Positions 14,981-23,419 are shown, counted from the first letter of the stretch. The stretch: 33,720 bases of DNA from Prevotella sp. (GCA_018385335.1 JAHAZN010000072.1:1-33720); one strand, 5' to 3'. The notes: generated by a model not told the origin, from the letters alone. Made by a program: numbers and translations.

Positions 14981-16651
14981 CTATCGCTTCTCGCAGTTGG
15001 TGAGTTTCACACGGTATGGCAGCTGGTCGTCGGTGCACTCCTTGTCGTCCCATGGACTGAACCGATATTCGGTGGGAGCACCCTGAACTACCAGCCACAG
15101 GCGTTGCGTCTGCTCTGGCACGGTGAAGGATGCTGTTGACTGCATCGCTGTCAACTCGGATGATGGGATTGATGAGGCGTTGCCATAGACACGCTCCCCG
15201 TTGTCCTTGAGTGCTACGAAACCAAACATCCATCCTTCCTTGCCCTTCACGTCGGTGGTGTTGTAGGCGGTCACTCTGCCCACCTCCTTGCCGTCGGCGT
15301 TCACCTGTATGCCCTCGTCGCCAGCTGGGAGGGGACTGCCTACTGTGAGGCCTTCTACTAAGGCTGTCACCTTGGTGCCTGCCTCTGGGACGGTGAGAGG
15401 AATGATGTTGAAGCCCGTGGGGGCCGGACAGTGGGCATAGGTCACCTGCCACCAGCCATCGCCGACATCAACAACCTTGGTCGTGTAGTTGTCATATTGA
15501 TTGCTGACATAGGTCTTCACTGCCTTGAAGTCGAAGGTGGCACAGCGTTGCGCATATTCAAAGAGCTGTCGGCGCATGACAGAATAGTCTCCATCGCAGA
15601 ACAGACGCTGATAGGCCATCAGGGCATCCTCGGGATATCGGCTCTCGTTCCATAAGCGCCCGATGGTGGTGAGGTCGTGCTTCTCGCTGAGGTAATAGTG
15701 CAGCCAGTAGCTGGCATAGCGCTGAAACTCATTCTCAAAATGGCGGTGATGATGGGCTATCCAGGTGGGCACATGCCAGGTGGTGATAGCTTCCTTGGGA
15801 TAGTCTTGAAAACTCTGCCACTGTGCACACTGCTCCCAGAAACCATTGCCGCCTCCGGAGCCAGGAAGACCATAGCGGAAGCCCGACTGATGGTCGTTGG
15901 GACGACCGCGCTTCACGTTGTCGCAATAGGTCTGATACTGAAAGGAGTGGCCTATCTCATGACCTATGGTAGAGCCCACCGGCTGGCAGGTGGAGGGGCT
16001 GATCCACAGCGCTCCTATCTTGTCGTCGTAGCCCGCTCCTGTCGCCAACCACTCCGACTGATAAAAAAGGTATATCTGCAGCTTATAGCGATCGGTCATC
16101 GACTTCCCGTCGCCCGTCTGAACTATCTGAAGACGTTCTACGTTGGTGGCGAAAAACATCTCTGCCTTGGAAAGGAGGTCGTCGATATCTACACGCAGGT
16201 TGGAAGGTACCGACATCGCGTTGGGGTTGCTCCCAAAGCCTTTCTCCCAGAACACGATGAAGTGCTCGCTCTCCCTGCTTCGCTTGAAACACCATTTGCT
16301 ATCTTCGTCCATGAAGTCCATGCTGCTGAACTCGGAAGGACGATAGATGATTCTGCCTGGATTGCGGAACATCAGCTCGCCGGGAGTGCTGCCTACGAGG
16401 GAGGAGAGATGATAATCGAAATAGCCCTTCTCTAACATGGGGGTGTAACAACGGATGATGGGCGACGACTTACCGGAGATAAACTCCAGCGAATCGTAGT
16501 CGCTCGCTGCCAACAATCTTTTGTTGTCTAAGAAACGATTGTCATATCTCACCCACAGCGTGTCTTGGGCTTGAAGACTGAAAACGGGAAGGACGAGCCA
16601 CAGGAGTGTGGAGGCGATGCCAACGAGGGGGGAAATCATGATACTATTCAT
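14981..16651 (-). CDS. Secreted DUF6055 zinc metalloprotease-like protein
   Basis: The protein has 556 residues, with an N-terminal signal segment (about 5-28, ending SLQA-Q). A central region of about 300 residues resembles the DUF6055 family. It includes EHFIVFWEKGFG, then VGSTIGHEIGHSFQYQTYCD, whose HEIGH is an HExxH zinc site, followed by GGGNGFWEQCAQW, where the Glu could be the third ligand or a structural residue. A beta-rich C-terminal half (about 390-556) includes a carbohydrate-binding-like LWLVVQGAP tail. Substrates could be glycoproteins or cell-surface protein. It starts 15 bp after the small secreted protein gene and belongs to its operon. The family is uncharacterised as far as I know, and the protease role is inferred from the motif. 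Confidence 0.82.
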   Translation of the reverse strand: MNSIMISPLVGIASTLLWLVLPVFSLQAQDTLWVRYDNRFLDNKRLLAASDYDSLEFISGKSSPIIRCYTPMLEKGYFDYHLSSLVGSTPGELMFRNPGRIIYRPSEFSSMDFMDEDSKWCFKRSRESEHFIVFWEKGFGSNPNAMSVPSNLRVDIDDLLSKAEMFFATNVERLQIVQTGDGKSMTDRYKLQIYLFYQSEWLATGAGYDDKIGALWISPSTCQPVGSTIGHEIGHSFQYQTYCDNVKRGRPNDHQSGFRYGLPGSGGGNGFWEQCAQWQSFQDYPKEAITTWHVPTWIAHHHRHFENEFQRYASYWLHYYLSEKHDLTTIGRLWNESRYPEDALMAYQRLFCDGDYSVMRRQLFEYAQRCATFDFKAVKTYVSNQYDNYTTKVVDVGDGWWQVTYAHCPAPTGFNIIPLTVPEAGTKVTALVEGLTVGSPLPAGDEGIQVNADGKEVGRVTAYNTTDVKGKEGWMFGFVALKDNGERVYGNASSIPSSELTAMQSTASFTVPEQTQRLWLVVQGAPTEYRFSPWDDKECTDDQLPYRVKLTNCEKR

Positions 16652-16666
16652 TGATGCTATCCGGGG

Positions 16667-17077
16667 TTATTTCACAAGAATTTTCTTTCCTCTTATTATA
16701 TAAATGCCTTTTTGAAGGGCATGACGGTCTGATGTCAGCTTCTGCCCTCCAAGGGAGTAGATAGGTGTGGCGGAAGGCGAGTAGGGCTCAGAAGGATACT
16801 CCCTTATGGCATCTACTGTCTCCATCCGCTTCTCTATCCTGATGCCCGCAATGTTGTCGATACCGATGCTGCGGTAGTTGACCTTCATCTTCCTGCTGTC
16901 AAGATATACCTTGGGATAGGGTATTATACCATTCAACTTGGTGGCATAGACCTTGCCATCGACGGTGGTGGTTGTCATGTAGAACATGGCTACCTCATCG
17001 GCATTCACCAAGAGGGTTGAGGTGAGGGGAAGGCAGCAGAGTAATAACATCAGACTGCGACTGAAATTAGTCATCAT
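16667..17077 (-). CDS. Small secreted protein with T9SS-like C-terminal tail
   Basis: The protein has 136 residues, with a signal peptide (about 1-26, hydrophobic LMLLLCCLPLTSTLLVNA). A short body repeats beta-type segments (FYMTTTTVDGKVYATKLNG, and an IDNIAGIRIEKR strand of the kind seen in Prevotella surface proteins). A C-terminal stretch, IYSLGGQKL then KGIYIIRGKKILVK, follows the Y-x-x-x-G-x-x-(8-12)-KGIYI-x-x-GKK pattern of type IX secretion or surface-anchoring tails. This suggests an envelope or exported protein with its activity elsewhere, perhaps a partner of the metalloprotease encoded 15 bp downstream. I do not recognise a named family for the body. Confidence 0.75.
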   Translation of the reverse strand: MMTNFSRSLMLLLCCLPLTSTLLVNADEVAMFYMTTTTVDGKVYATKLNGIIPYPKVYLDSRKMKVNYRSIGIDNIAGIRIEKRMETVDAIREYPSEPYSPSATPIYSLGGQKLTSDRHALQKGIYIIRGKKILVK

Positions 17078-17183
17078 ATCGTTAGTATTAGAGGTGATTC
17101 AAATGCCGTTGGAATGTCGTTGGAACAACCGCCAAGGATGATCAGAAATCATTGAAATAGAGCGAGGGATGTGCCTCTGCGTG

Positions 17184-17214
17184 CAAATATAGCAATTATA
17201 CACATAATCGCAAA
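17184..17214 (-). promoter_or_regulatory. Promoter of the small secreted protein / DUF6055 operon
   Basis: On the minus strand TTTG (17214-17211), 19 bp and TATATTTG (17191-17184) form a full match to the Bacteroidetes consensus. The -33 TTTG is the end of the T run of the glnN terminator. The start would be near 17178, leaving a leader of about 100 bases with a direct repeat GTTGGAA (two copies 12 bp apart). Confidence 0.75.
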
Positions 17215-17247
17215 AAAAAACGAGGAATAACTTCACAGCTACTCCCC
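17212..17247 (-). terminator. Rho-independent terminator downstream of glnN
   Basis: On the minus strand GGGAGTAGCT, loop GTGA and AGTTATTCCT pair in a 9-10 bp stem with G-U pairs, followed by CG and nine Ts (17220-17212). It lies about 100 bases past the glnN stop. A smaller CCCGCTCC/GGAGTGGG hairpin (17299-17319) lies between, with no good T tract. Confidence 0.75.
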
Positions 17248-17342
17248 GTCGCAAACTTCAAACAACCAAAAAAAGAAATAGATTGTCTGTAAACGCCCCA
17301 CTCCCTAAGGAGCGGGACTTTTCCTTAAGACACATTTGTCTC

Positions 17343-19532
17343 TTATCTTATGAATAGCAATTCACGATACTTGGGCAAGGTCCAGAGGTCGTCTTCCACG
17401 ATGAGCTCCAGCTTGTCTATCTGATAGCGGATGCTGTCCATCAGCGGAGCCACACTGTCATGGTAGGCGATGGCTTTGGCATGCTCATCCTCTATCTTGT
17501 TGGCCACCTTACGTGCATTGACGAGGTCGTCAACGCCCTTCTCGATGATGGCTGTGCGCTCTGCTATCTCCTCGATGATCTTCATGTTACGGGCATTAAG
17601 AGCATCGGCCTTTTCTGTGGGGAAGATGTTGCGCATGTTCTGCACATTCTTCAGCAGCTGGCTCTGGTAGTGGGTAGCCACGGGGATGATATGATTCATG
17701 GAGAGGTCGCCCATCACACGAGCTTCTATCTGTATCTTCTTTGTGTAGGTCTCCCATTTCACCTCGTTGCGTGCCTCAAGCTCTTTCTTCGACATCACAC
17801 CCAGGGTCTCAAACATCTTCACGCTGCTATCATCGAGATAACGCTCGAAGATGACAGGACAGCTCTTCTCTACGTCGAGACCGCGTTTTGTGGCTTCTAC
17901 CACCCACTCTTCGCTGTAGCCATTGCCATCGAAACGGATAGGTTTGCAGGTCTTGATATCTTCGCGTATCACCTCAACGATGGCCTTAGTGGTGTCCTCA
18001 CCCTTGGCGATGAGCGCATCTACACGCACCTTGAAGTCAACAAGCGCCTCTGCCACTGCAGAGTTGAGGGCTATCATTGCCGATGCACAGTTGGCCTCTG
18101 AACCTACAGCACGGAACTCAAAGCGGTTGCCAGTGAAGGCAAAAGGACTCGTTCTGTTGCGGTCGGTGTTGTCGATGAGCAGTTCGGGAATCTCAGGAAT
18201 ATCCATCTTCAGGCCCTGCTTGCCTGCCATATTGAAGAGGTCGTCCTTGTCGCTCTTCTCAATATGGTCGAGAAGCTCGCTGAGCTGCTTGCCAAGGAAC
18301 GAAGAGATGATGGCTGGGGGCGCCTCGTTGGCTCCGAGACGATGGGCGTTCGTGGCGCTCATGATGCTCGCCTTGAGCAGACCGTTGTGTTTGTAAACAC
18401 CCATCAGTGTCTCCACGATGAAGGTCACGAAACGGAGATTGTCCATAGGGGTCTTGCCTGGGGCATGGAGAAGAACGCCGGTATCGGTAGAGAGACTCCA
18501 GTTGTTGTGCTTACCGGAACCGTTGATGCCTGCAAAGGGCTTCTCGTGGAGCAGGGCGCGGAAACCATGTCGGCGGGCCACCTTCTTCATGATGAGCATG
18601 AGAAGCATATTATGGTCAACGGCAAGGTTGGTCTCTTCGAAGATAGGGGCTACCTCAAACTGGTTTGGAGCAACCTCGTTGTGACGTGTCTTGCAGGGGA
18701 TGCCCAGCTCGAGTGCTGTAATCTCAAGGTCTTTCATGAAGGCCTGAACACGGTCGGGGATGGTGCCGAAATAGTGGTCTTCCATCTGCTGGTTCTTGGC
18801 TGAGTCGTGGCCCATCAGTGTGCGACCCGTGAGGAGAAGGTCGGGACGGGCTGAGTAGAGGCCCTCGTCAACAAGGAAATACTCCTGCTCCCAACCCAGG
18901 TTACTCTGCACCTTCTTTACGTCGGGATAGAAATAATGGCAAACATCAGTGGCAGCCACGTTCACGGCATGAAGGGTGCGCAACAGTGGGGCTTTGTAGT
19001 CGAGCGCCTCGCCTGTGTAAGAGATGAAGATGGTGGGGATACAGAGCGTATCGTCCATGATGAAAACGGGTGATGTGGGGTCCCAGGCTGAGTAGCCGCG
19101 TGCCTCGAAGGTGTTGCGGATACCTCCACTGGGGAATGAACTGGCGTCGGGCTCCTGCTGTACCAGCAGCTTGCCGGAAAACTCCTCTACCATACCGCCC
19201 TTATAGTCGTGCTCAATAAAGGAGTCGTGCTTCTCTGCTGTTCCCTCCGTGAGGGGCTGGAACCAGTGGGTATAATGGGTCACGCCGTTCTCCACTGCCC
19301 ACTGCTTGATACCGGCAGCTACAGCATCGGCGATGGAACGATCCAAACGCGTACCATTGTCAATCACGTCGATGAGTTTCTCATAGACATCCTTGGGAAG
19401 ATACTTATACATCTTCTCACGGTTAAACACCTTCTTGCCGAAATACTCGTAAGGGCGTTCTGCGGGTGTCTTCACTTCAACGGGCTTTTTCTTAAAAGCC
19501 TCACCTACAACCTGAAATCTTAAGTTTGTCAT
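17343..19532 (-). CDS. glnN: Glutamine synthetase type III
   Basis: This enzyme condenses glutamate and ammonia to glutamine with ATP, the high-affinity ammonium fixation step in Bacteroidetes. At 729 residues it is the long GSIII form. The N-terminal extension FRVQ-like RFQVVGEAFKKKPVE, the GGMVEEFSGKLLVQQEPDAS block (a GSIII signature region), GWEQEYFLVDE with the metal-site Glu pair, the HNEVAPNQFEVAP motif, and NGSGKHNNWSLSTDTG for the ATP/glutamate site are all present. There is no adenylylation site as in GSI. It lies 96 bp behind the porin gene and near glnK and amt, so nitrogen control is very likely. No separate promoter box is apparent; a perfect hairpin lies in the gap to the porin. 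Confidence 0.98.
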   Translation of the reverse strand: MTNLRFQVVGEAFKKKPVEVKTPAERPYEYFGKKVFNREKMYKYLPKDVYEKLIDVIDNGTRLDRSIADAVAAGIKQWAVENGVTHYTHWFQPLTEGTAEKHDSFIEHDYKGGMVEEFSGKLLVQQEPDASSFPSGGIRNTFEARGYSAWDPTSPVFIMDDTLCIPTIFISYTGEALDYKAPLLRTLHAVNVAATDVCHYFYPDVKKVQSNLGWEQEYFLVDEGLYSARPDLLLTGRTLMGHDSAKNQQMEDHYFGTIPDRVQAFMKDLEITALELGIPCKTRHNEVAPNQFEVAPIFEETNLAVDHNMLLMLIMKKVARRHGFRALLHEKPFAGINGSGKHNNWSLSTDTGVLLHAPGKTPMDNLRFVTFIVETLMGVYKHNGLLKASIMSATNAHRLGANEAPPAIISSFLGKQLSELLDHIEKSDKDDLFNMAGKQGLKMDIPEIPELLIDNTDRNRTSPFAFTGNRFEFRAVGSEANCASAMIALNSAVAEALVDFKVRVDALIAKGEDTTKAIVEVIREDIKTCKPIRFDGNGYSEEWVVEATKRGLDVEKSCPVIFERYLDDSSVKMFETLGVMSKKELEARNEVKWETYTKKIQIEARVMGDLSMNHIIPVATHYQSQLLKNVQNMRNIFPTEKADALNARNMKIIEEIAERTAIIEKGVDDLVNARKVANKIEDEHAKAIAYHDSVAPLMDSIRYQIDKLELIVEDDLWTLPKYRELLFIR

Positions 19533-19603
19533 GTTATTTGAGTTTTTGAGTTGTTGTGTCTTTAGGAAATTTTCTCTTGTCTCTCTTTAGGGGGAGGGAG
19601 GAG

Positions 19604-19623
19604 GTGCCCTCTGCTGAGGGCAC
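19604..19623 (-). other. Hairpin between porin and glnN
   Basis: GTGCCCTC, a four-base loop and GAGGGCAC form a perfect 8-bp stem 5 bases behind the porin stop. No U tract follows on either strand. It could be a processing or 3'-protecting stem that sets different levels of the porin and glnN messages. This is inference. Confidence 0.55.
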
Positions 19624-19628
19624 GTTAC

Positions 19629-20366
19629 TTATGGTTTGAGTGTGAAACCGAAGACGAAGTAGGACTTCTGATCAGCGGGGTTGGCTACCACCTGTGCAAA
19701 CACGGGGATACTGAAACTTGGGGTCACTACGATGTCCTTTGAGGCTTTCAGTGATATGTTGGTCACTGCAAATCCGTCGTTGCAATAGAGCTGGGTCTTG
19801 AGAGGAGATGCTCCAATGGCAGCGTTCCAGTCGAGTCCTCCGAGTGTGAAGGGGGCTGCCACCTCTACATAAGATGAGTAAGCGCGGTCGATTGTCCCGT
19901 CGTCAGCCACCTTCTTGTAGTCGTCGCCGGCAAAGATGGTGTACCACTGCACTGACACAGGACCGAAGTCGTAGCCGATATTAGCCTCAAACATGTGGTT
20001 GGTGCGGTGACTCTCGTACATGAAGTAACGGCCGGCTGCATCGCCACCTCTGGAGAACCAATAGTCGGTAACGCCTACATTGAAACCTCCGACGCTATAA
20101 CCTAAGGTGAGGTCGAACTCTGAACAATAGGGGGTGCCAGACTTGGGAGCCATCTCGGTGCTCCCCCATGCGGTGAGCGACAATCCCTTATAGCTCACAC
20201 CAAGGGTGGGCTGGATAGAGGCTTCGCCACACTGGGTACCACGCCAGATATACTGGTTGACTACGTCGGCAGAAACAGTTGCTTCTACATTGTCCTGTGC
20301 TCCCACTGTCATGGTAGCGGCCATCATCATGACCAGCATACCCAATCTTTTTACTCTTTTCATCAT
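19629..20366 (-). CDS. TorF-family outer membrane beta-barrel (putative porin)
   Basis: The protein has 245 residues. The signal peptide is about 1-23 (ending TMTVGA-Q). The mature part is an alternation of short amphipathic strands with aromatic ends, such as VVNQYIWRGTQCGEASIQPT, SLTAWGSTEM, FDLTLGYSVGG, FNVGVTDYWFSR, ANIGYDFGPVSVQWYTIF and a final strand SYFVFGFTLKP that ends in an aromatic/Pro position. The YIWRG start is typical of the TorF (gcw_chp) putative porin family. Its place between dapL and glnN, and near amt, suggests a channel used in nitrogen limitation, for example for ammonium or small nitrogenous compounds. That role is inferred from linkage only. Confidence 0.82.
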   Translation of the reverse strand: MMKRVKRLGMLVMMMAATMTVGAQDNVEATVSADVVNQYIWRGTQCGEASIQPTLGVSYKGLSLTAWGSTEMAPKSGTPYCSEFDLTLGYSVGGFNVGVTDYWFSRGGDAAGRYFMYESHRTNHMFEANIGYDFGPVSVQWYTIFAGDDYKKVADDGTIDRAYSSYVEVAAPFTLGGLDWNAAIGASPLKTQLYCNDGFAVTNISLKASKDIVVTPSFSIPVFAQVVANPADQKSYFVFGFTLKP

Positions 20367-20496
20367 CTTGTTTGTTTAATGAATTAAAAACTTTAGTTAG
20401 TTACGCCTGTTTAGTTTCTGTGTTGGGCAGACGTTCGTTTTTGTGTTTATTGTGTTGTTTTTGTGTTGTGTCTGTTTAGTCTTTGTGTCGGTAGGC
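20367..20496 (-). promoter_or_regulatory. A/C-rich spacer with direct repeats between dapL and the porin gene
   Basis: Read on the minus strand, the 130 bases before the porin gene are almost free of G and poor in T (runs such as ACACAAAAACAACACAATAA), so the RNA would be unstructured. On the plus strand CTGTTTAGTTTCTGTGTTGG (20407-20426) and CTGTTTAGTCTTTGTGTCGG (20472-20491) are 17-of-20 direct repeats 65 bp apart. No TAnnTTTG box is visible, so the porin is either cotranscribed with dapL or uses another type of promoter. Confidence 0.5.
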
Positions 20497-21726
20497 TCAT
20501 TTCAGCCATTGGGTGATTCGCTCCAGTGCCTCTTCGCAGTCGTTGCGTTCGCCGAAGGCTGTGAGTCGCACATATCCCTCGCCACTCGGACCGAAGCCTA
20601 CGCCAGGTGTGCAGACCACATGTGCATTGTAGAGCATCTGTTCGAAGAACCTCCAGCTCCCGCTCCCGTCGGGTGTCTTCACCCAGAGATAGGGTGCGTT
20701 CTTACCTCCAAACACCTCTATGCCCAAGGAGGTGAGCGTGTCGTGCATCATCTTGGCGTTGTTCATATAGTAGTCGATCACCTCCTTCACCTGTTCGCGC
20801 CCCTCGGGTGAGTAGGTCGCTTCGGCTGCTCGCTGGCTGATGTAGCTCGTACCGTTGAATTTGGTGCACTGTCTCCTGTTCCACATTGGGTTGAGAGGAA
20901 CACGCTCTCCGCTGAGGGTTGAGGCGGTGAGCTCCTTGGGTACCACGGTATAGCCGCATCTCACACCGGTGAAGCCGGCGGTCTTAGAGTAGCTTCTAAA
21001 CTCTATAGCCACCTTGCGCGCACCTTTTATCTCGTAGATAGAGTGGGGCACATCGTCTTCCCTGATATAGGCTTCGTAGGCGGCATCATAGAAGATGAGT
21101 GTATCGTTCTTGATAGCATAGTTCACCCATTTCCTCAGTTCTTCCTTGGTGATCATTGTTCCCGTGGGATTGTTGGGATAACAGAGATAGATGATATCCA
21201 CACGCTTGTCGGGCAACTGAGGTACGAAGTTGTTCTCTGCTGTACAGGGCATATAAACCACATTGCTCCATTTGCCGTCCTGTAACACTCCAGCACGTCC
21301 TATCATCACGTTGGAGTCGATATAAACGGGATAGATGGGGTCGGTAACGCCGATGCTATTGTCCCATCTCACGAGCTCCTGGATGTTTCCCGTGTCGCTC
21401 TTCGCACCATCGTTGACAAAGATTTCGCTGGGGTCGAGGTGGATGCCGCGAGGCAGGTAATCGTTTTTCACGATAGCCTCACGCAGGAAGGCATAACCCT
21501 GTTCGGGACCATAGCCATGGAAGCTCTCCTTGCTCCCCATCTCGTCAACAGCCTTGTGCATGGCTTCGCGCACAGCAGGGCAGAGCGGTTGGGTGACGTC
21601 GCCTATTCCCAGGCTGATCACCTCAGCGTGGGGGTGCGACACCTTAAAAGCATTCACCTTCTTGGCGATGTCTGCGAACAGGTAGTTGCTCGGTAATTTC
21701 AGGAAATGTTCGTTTACTAATGCCAT
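20497..21726 (-). CDS. dapL: LL-diaminopimelate aminotransferase
   Basis: This class I/II PLP aminotransferase converts tetrahydrodipicolinate to LL-diaminopimelate with glutamate as donor, the direct route to lysine and peptidoglycan that skips succinylation. The 409 residues begin [20 protein letters not shown], the DapL start. They carry [26 protein letters not shown], the YPNNPTG motif, the PLP aspartate in [10 protein letters not shown] and the Schiff-base lysine in [15 protein letters not shown]. Length and motifs fit DapL rather than AspC. It follows dapF by 49 bp, so the two consecutive steps LL-DAP formation and epimerisation are encoded together. Confidence 0.97.
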   Translation of the reverse strand: MALVNEHFLKLPSNYLFADIAKKVNAFKVSHPHAEVISLGIGDVTQPLCPAVREAMHKAVDEMGSKESFHGYGPEQGYAFLREAIVKNDYLPRGIHLDPSEIFVNDGAKSDTGNIQELVRWDNSIGVTDPIYPVYIDSNVMIGRAGVLQDGKWSNVVYMPCTAENNFVPQLPDKRVDIIYLCYPNNPTGTMITKEELRKWVNYAIKNDTLIFYDAAYEAYIREDDVPHSIYEIKGARKVAIEFRSYSKTAGFTGVRCGYTVVPKELTASTLSGERVPLNPMWNRRQCTKFNGTSYISQRAAEATYSPEGREQVKEVIDYYMNNAKMMHDTLTSLGIEVFGGKNAPYLWVKTPDGSGSWRFFEQMLYNAHVVCTPGVGFGPSGEGYVRLTAFGERNDCEEALERITQWLK

Positions 21727-21775
21727 ATTCTCTTTTGTTCTTTATTGATTGTTATTGAAGTTTGCTTGTTTTTCT

Positions 21776-22627
21776 CTAAAGGGCGATCTCACCCTCAAAC
21801 ACGAAGGCTGCAGGACCGGTCATATACACATGCCCATCGTCTTCGCTCCATTCAATGTTCAGCACACCGCCATCCATCACCACAGTAGATTTCCGGCCAC
21901 TGCGACAGGTGAGTGCAGCTGCTACAGCAGTAGCACAGGCTCCTGTGCCACATGCCATGGTGATGCCGCTGCCTCGTTCCCATACGCGTGTTCTGATACT
22001 CCCGTTTTCCATCATCTGGGCAAACTCGATGTTACACCGCTCAGGAAAGACTTCATGACGTTCCAATGTGGCTCCACACCCCGCCACATCAACTTTGTCA
22101 ATATTATCCGTGAATACAACAAAATGTGGGTTGCCCATCGAGACAAATGTTCCCTTTACCTTTCTCCCCTTAACCTCCAGTTCCTCGTCTGTCATTCCCG
22201 AAGGTCTCGCACATTGGTGCTCGTTTACAAGGGTAGGCGACAGCATATCCACTGTCACTGTCTCCACCATGTTCTCCTCTTTGTTGAGGTGAAGATGGAG
22301 CGTCTTCACACCGGAGAGCGTCAATAGTCTGATGACGGTCTTTCGTGTTAACCCTTTCTCATAAAGGTATTTGCCAATACATCTCGATGCGTTGCCGCAC
22401 ATCATGGCCTCCGAACCATCAGCATTGAATATTCGCATTGAGAAATCGGCTTCAGGAATGGGCGACCCGCCTATCAACACCAGACCATCGCTGCCAATAC
22501 CCGTGTGGGGAGCACTCCACTTGATGGCGGCTGAGCTCGGGTCGGGGATGTTATATAATAAGGTATTGACGTAGATATAGTCGTTACCGGCCCCGTGCAT
22601 CTTGACAAACTTGATGGTCTCTGTCAT
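21776..22627 (-). CDS. dapF: Diaminopimelate epimerase
   Basis: This cofactor-free racemase converts LL- to meso-diaminopimelate for lysine and cell wall synthesis. The 283 residues show the two halves, each with a catalytic cysteine: [10 protein letters not shown] (about 77-86) and [11 protein letters not shown] (about 222-232). [14 protein letters not shown] is at the N-terminus and the substrate region GNPHFVVF lies in the middle. Length is normal. It is the first gene of the minus-strand half of the nitrogen block and starts from the divergent region shared with glnK. Confidence 0.97.
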   Translation of the reverse strand: MTETIKFVKMHGAGNDYIYVNTLLYNIPDPSSAAIKWSAPHTGIGSDGLVLIGGSPIPEADFSMRIFNADGSEAMMCGNASRCIGKYLYEKGLTRKTVIRLLTLSGVKTLHLHLNKEENMVETVTVDMLSPTLVNEHQCARPSGMTDEELEVKGRKVKGTFVSMGNPHFVVFTDNIDKVDVAGCGATLERHEVFPERCNIEFAQMMENGSIRTRVWERGSGITMACGTGACATAVAAALTCRSGRKSTVVMDGGVLNIEWSEDDGHVYMTGPAAFVFEGEIAL

Positions 22628-22676
22628 AAGCTTTTCTTCTACCTTAAATAATTTACATTCTGTTTTTATTTCGGTG

Positions 22677-22684
22677 CAAAGATA
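22677..22684 (-). promoter_or_regulatory. -7 box of the dapF promoter
   Basis: TATCTTTG on the minus strand (22684-22677) fits TAnnTTTG and is followed by CA. The RNA would start near 22672, about 45 bases before the dapF ATG. No TTTG is found at -33, so an activator may be needed. Confidence 0.55.
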
Positions 22685-22861
22685 AACCGTTTTGCAAGAT
22701 TTTTATATAAAAAATAGTGAGTTTTGATGTACTTTTTGTATTAAAATTGCAAATTATAACAAAATAACTGCCCATAACTTACAATCTGTTATTAAACATG
22801 ATGAAAATAATGTTAGTTGTTAATAAAATGCTATTTTGCTTATCTTTTTGAACTAATAATC

Positions 22862-22892
22862 TTTGTTTTCATTACACAATGCTGTAATTTTG
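22862..22892 (+). promoter_or_regulatory. Promoter of glnK-amt-asnB
   Basis: TTTG (22862-22865), 19 bp and TAATTTTG (22885-22892) match the Bacteroidetes consensus exactly. The start would be near 22898, giving a leader of about 58 bases. The leader contains a 9-codon frame, ATG 22911 to TAA 22937. GAGAGG, 6 bases before the glnK ATG, resembles a Shine-Dalgarno site, which is rare in this phylum. Confidence 0.75.
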
Positions 22893-22955
22893 CAATCGAA
22901 AGATAACAAAATGTCACAGATAGTGTGTAATGTTTAATTTAAAAGAGAGGTAAAA

Positions 22956-23312
22956 ATGAAAAAGATTGAAGCTATCATCCGTAAAACCAAGTTTGAGGAT
23001 GTAAAAGAAGCCTTGCTTGCCGCCGACATCGAATGGTTCTCTTATTATGATGTAAGAGGAGAAGGCAAGATGCGCCAGGCACGCATTTACCGTGGTGTGA
23101 TGTACGACACTAGTTGTATTGAGCGAATACTCATCAATGTGGTTGTTAGGGATAAGAATGTGGAACGTACACTTGACGCCATCCAGAAGGCTGCACAGAC
23201 AGGAGAGATTGGTGACGGGCGCATCTTTGTCATCCCCATCGAGGATGCCATACGAATACGTACTGCTGAGCGTGGTGACATCGCCCTCTATAATGCAGAA
23301 CAGGAAAACTGA
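22956..23312 (+). CDS. glnK: P-II family nitrogen regulator
   Basis: This small trimeric signal protein senses 2-oxoglutarate/ATP and gates the ammonium transporter encoded next to it. The 118 residues start MKKIEAIIRKTKFEDVKEAL as PII proteins do, and the C-terminal PII signature TGEIGDGRIFVIPIEDAIRI (88-107) with RIRTAERGDIAL is intact. The T-loop (about 37-53, GKMRQARIYRGVMYD) is one residue shorter than in E. coli GlnB. It keeps both tyrosines (Tyr45, Tyr50, matching 46 and 51) but has no clear counterpart of the Gln39 that helps bind 2-oxoglutarate. Linkage to amt fits the GlnK-AmtB pair. No uridylyltransferase gene is in the window. Confidence 0.96.
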   Translation: MKKIEAIIRKTKFEDVKEALLAADIEWFSYYDVRGEGKMRQARIYRGVMYDTSCIERILINVVVRDKNVERTLDAIQKAAQTGEIGDGRIFVIPIEDAIRIRTAERGDIALYNAEQEN

Positions 23313-23341
23313 TAGCCATCAGCTACGACAACAATGATTTC

Positions 23342-23372
23342 TTCCCCGTGAATGGAGGATAACGGCGGGGAA
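23342..23372 (+). other. Hairpin between glnK and amt
   Basis: TTCCCCG (23342-23348) and CGGGGAA (23366-23372) are perfect inverted arms with a 17-base loop, 30 bases behind glnK. No T run follows, so it is more likely an RNA-processing or stabilising stem than a terminator. Confidence 0.45.
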
Positions 23373-23419
23373 TGGGATTCAACACAAAAACATTATTTAC
23401 TCATTAAATCAGTAAAACT

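Larger units (their letters stand above)
22628..22955. promoter_or_regulatory. Divergent control region dapF / glnK (328 bp, AT-rich)
   Basis: There is no gene-sized reading frame here. The stretch is strongly AT-rich compared with the flanking genes. Besides the two promoters listed separately, it holds a near-palindrome with arms TTATTAAACA (22789-22798) and TGTTAATAA (22818-22826), a possible operator, and several A/T tracts that could bend the DNA. I see no NtrC-type or sigma-54 (GG-N10-GC) site and no riboswitch fold. Confidence 0.5.

Noticed and set aside
22628..22955. Sigma-54 or riboswitch control of glnK
   Set aside because: No GG-N10-GC site and no conserved riboswitch-like fold could be found; the housekeeping promoter is a full match.
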